Virus record (IMG/VR): IMGVR_UViG_3300031566_000301 | Coordinates: 1 to 27,353 of that record | Source: a virus | DNA: 27,353 bases | Reading direction: 5' to 3' (one strand) | Shown here: piece by piece, positions 25,667 to 27,353 of the stretch | Layout of the letters: every line of letters starts with the position of its first letter | How positions within the stretch are numbered: the stretch's first letter is position 1 | The notes under the pieces: model-generated | Told to the model about the DNA's origin: nothing | Databases searched by the model: none | Seen by the model: only the letters and a program-made list of their open reading frames with translations | Translations under genes and position numbers: made by a program

Positions 25667-25672
25667 GTTATA
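25667..25672 (-). promoter_or_regulatory. Possible -10 element upstream of the sheath gene
   Basis: TGTATAAC (a -10-like TATAAC with an upstream TG one base away) lies 24 bases before the sheath ATG. A weak -35 candidate (TTAAAT) is about 18 bases further upstream, within the repeat array. AT-rich background makes this match weak. Confidence 0.3.
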
Positions 25673-25692
25673 CATTTTGCATTATTTTCGAT

Positions 25693-25738
25693 TTAAATCT
25701 TATCCAGATCTGTTAAATCTTATCTTTTATTTTATCTG
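25693..25738 (-). promoter_or_regulatory. Perfect 12-bp direct repeat array before the sheath gene
   Basis: On the minus strand GATAAGATTTAA occurs twice, exactly 20 bp apart (about two helical turns), with palindromic CAGATCTG between them and CAGATAA at the distal end. The array ends 50 bases before the sheath start. A similar arrangement (GATAAG cores 19 bp apart plus CAGATAA) precedes the chaperone genes. Consistent with a dimeric-protein operator or a phage-specific late promoter. Confidence 0.5.
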
Positions 25739-25741
25739 AGG

Positions 25742-26155
25742 TTAAAATGGACCAGCTTCAGAAAACTGACACTGCCCCTTTTTTATTCTGTTTTTTCTGT
25801 GCTCATTTAAAGCTGATGAGTACTCGCTACGCTTTTCTTTGTCCTGAGTAGTTCCCACAGCCATTGCAGGAGATAAACTTCCTTTAGGTAACTTCATAAG
25901 TTCAGGTTTTCTTCCTACAAGTTTATGCCTTCGAGATTGACGATCATGGTACATCTGCCATCTTTTATTGGCTTCCCGACCTATCTTCATGTCAACAGGC
26001 TCTTTAGAAGTACCTCCCTCAATCACTGATGAAAAAGCACTAACTCGTAATTCAACATCACCTTTGCATTTTTTACAAACGACAATGTCATTATTTTTAA
26101 CGAGTTCTTCAAACTCATAATTGCACTTTGTACATTTGTATTCATGAAGAGGCAT
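25742..26155 (-). CDS. FmdB-like zinc-ribbon protein
   Basis: The 137-aa protein opens with MPLHEYKCTKCNYEFEEL, the FmdB-family zinc ribbon start, and has two CxxC pairs: C8/C11 and C27/C30. Beyond residue ~45 it is a basic, probably helical tail (EANKRWQMYHDRQSRRHK; EHRKNRIKKGQC). Such small ribbons bind zinc, and in phages they are found near structural genes with unknown role; nucleic-acid binding or assembly of a virion component are both possible. AGGAGATAGG precedes the ATG. It sits between a tail terminator-like gene and the sheath gene. Confidence 0.72.
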   Translation of the reverse strand: MPLHEYKCTKCNYEFEELVKNNDIVVCKKCKGDVELRVSAFSSVIEGGTSKEPVDMKIGREANKRWQMYHDRQSRRHKLVGRKPELMKLPKGSLSPAMAVGTTQDKEKRSEYSSALNEHRKNRIKKGQCQFSEAGPF

Positions 26156-26208
26156 AACCTATCTCCTGTATATATTTTAAATAGCTATTGTATTAATAGA
26201 TAATTAAC

Positions 26209-27353
26209 CTATGTAAGCCTTTCATAACCCACTATCGGAGCCTTTAAAACGGGTCTTCCATCAGGCAGAACATAGATGTTTTTAATCCTAAATAAAGGTA
26301 AATAAGGCTCAAAAGATTGCCATTCAGTTTGTACATTTACTGAAACTGAGGATACATAATAAAGATCACCTGTCAAATCAATATGAATCTCTTCAGACTC
26401 TCCTGTAGGCTCTACTGAATTCAGAGTTATACCTTCCCACTCAAGAATATTTTTTCTTTTACCCCATAAAAAAGTTACAAGATGATCGGACATCTGCTCC
26501 ATCTGCATAGGGTCTTTAGCTACTACAGCAAGTTCCAGAGACATCTCCCAATGGCCACCATATATCCTGGCTTGCTGCTCACGAATCTGAGATACCTGGA
26601 TAATCTGTTTATCACCCTTCATGGCACGGCGCCCGATTGATATGATCACACCAGGAATAGCATCATGAATTTCCTGATAAGGTTCAAATCGAAAAGGGCC
26701 ACTCATATAATTAGTATCCTTATAATAATAAATAGCATAAATATTATAATTCTTCTCTAAAGGAACCAAAAATGTGATTATACCGGTTGGGTAATTTATA
26801 GTATAGTCCGTCCCGCGATCCAGAGCTGCTATCTTTTGTCCATCAGTATGAGCCAGATAAATAATATCTGAACCAACGTGGATATTAGTATGAGCCAGGG
26901 ATGCTGTAGTCTCAATCCCTGTCGTTCTCTCAATAACTAATTCATCATCAATAGTAAAATAAGGATCAAGATAAAATTCATTATCTTCAGAAAATTCAAC
27001 AACAAAAGTAGCAGGATCAACTATTTGCCGAGACCAATAAGACACTTCTACAGGGACGCCATTACCTGGCGCCCGAGCTAATAAAACAGATTTCTCCTCA
27101 CCATTGACCGCTACAGCATTTAGTTTTATTCCATTTACCTTAACCTTTATTTGACCAGGATCATCTGCAAAGTTTGTATTTCCAGGTCCGGCCAACATTT
27201 GCTTTGTAGTATAAAAGAGCCTCTGCGTAGAGCCTAATTGCTGAGTCACATCTTCTGTGGTAACTTCTGTAATACTGTCAGCATTCTCTCGAACCCATTC
27301 AATAGAATTACCAGGAAAATTCCCTGTCCTTGCTAATCGAGTTAAAGAAAACA
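26209..27353 (-). CDS. Tail terminator/completion-like protein with beta modules (5' end off the window)
   Basis: The frame stays open to the right edge. A GTG at 27249 gives 346 aa, but the codons upstream are also coding-like (NSIEWVRENADSITEVTTED), so the true start lies outside. The visible N-terminal part is a module like those inserted in the sheath ('V.vkVNGi.l..vavng...vLLA.aP..g.pVeVsYw'), followed by a second ('DYTINYPTGIITFLVPL'). The C-terminal ~150 residues (IGRRAMKGDKQIIQV; MSDHLVTFLWGKRKNILEWEGI; SVNVQTEW) resemble proteins that cap the tail tube end before the neck joins. Gene position before the sheath supports a terminator or neck role, but similarity is only by pattern. Ends with TAG. 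Confidence 0.7.
   Translation of the reverse strand, partial: FSLTRLARTGNFPGNSIEWVRENADSITEVTTEDVTQQLGSTQRLFYTTKQMLAGPGNTNFADDPGQIKVKVNGIKLNAVAVNGEEKSVLLARAPGNGVPVEVSYWSRQIVDPATFVVEFSEDNEFYLDPYFTIDDELVIERTTGIETTASLAHTNIHVGSDIIYLAHTDGQKIAALDRGTDYTINYPTGIITFLVPLEKNYNIYAIYYYKDTNYMSGPFRFEPYQEIHDAIPGVIISIGRRAMKGDKQIIQVSQIREQQARIYGGHWEMSLELAVVAKDPMQMEQMSDHLVTFLWGKRKNILEWEGITLNSVEPTGESEEIHIDLTGDLYYVSSVSVNVQTEWQSFEPYLPLFRIKNIYVLPDGRPVLKAPIVGYERLT

Noticed and set aside
1-27353. tRNA genes, CRISPR array, integrase or attachment sites
   Set aside because: No cloverleaf, regularly spaced repeats, or recombinase motifs were seen on either strand. Non-coding gaps over 100 bases are limited to those described.

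Overview
This window is the tail and baseplate module of a large, AT-rich contractile-tailed phage (myovirus type) or closely related prophage. Every supported gene lies on the minus strand, with start codons often directly abutting the previous stop. The window alone cannot name the phage or host. Stops are a mix of TAA and TAG, with one TGA, so stop-codon recoding is not indicated.

In transcription order (right to left) the layout is: a tail terminator/completion-like protein cut by the right edge; a small zinc-ribbon (FmdB-like) protein; a 930-aa tail sheath; a Glu/Lys-rich protein of unknown role; a non-coding stretch followed by an IsrB-type RuvC protein; the tail tube; two probable tail assembly chaperones; a 1182-aa tape measure; two paralogous 'INP' tail-tip proteins; a gp27-like hub; an OB-fold/beta-helix spike; a 202-aa protein made of three tandem repeats; a 2100-aa multi-domain baseplate or fibre protein; a 74-aa overlapping gene; and a fibronectin-III-like structural protein cut by the left edge.

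The unexpected item is the pair at about 20583-21700. An RNA-guided nickase of the IscB/IsrB family (PLMP/RRXRR N-terminus, arginine-rich bridge helix, all three RuvC motifs, no HNH) is preceded by a structured gap of the right size and position for its omega RNA. It sits between the sheath/EK-rich genes and the tube gene, in the same orientation and without a TnpA transposase. It looks like a phage-carried or domesticated OMEGA system built into a virion-structure operon.

Two other non-coding signals stand out. GC-rich hairpins follow the sheath and tube genes, the two most abundant tail proteins. Paired GATAAGAT motifs 19-20 bp apart occur in the gaps before the sheath gene and before the chaperone gene; they are candidates for phage promoter or operator elements. 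No tRNA, rRNA, CRISPR array or integrase was seen.
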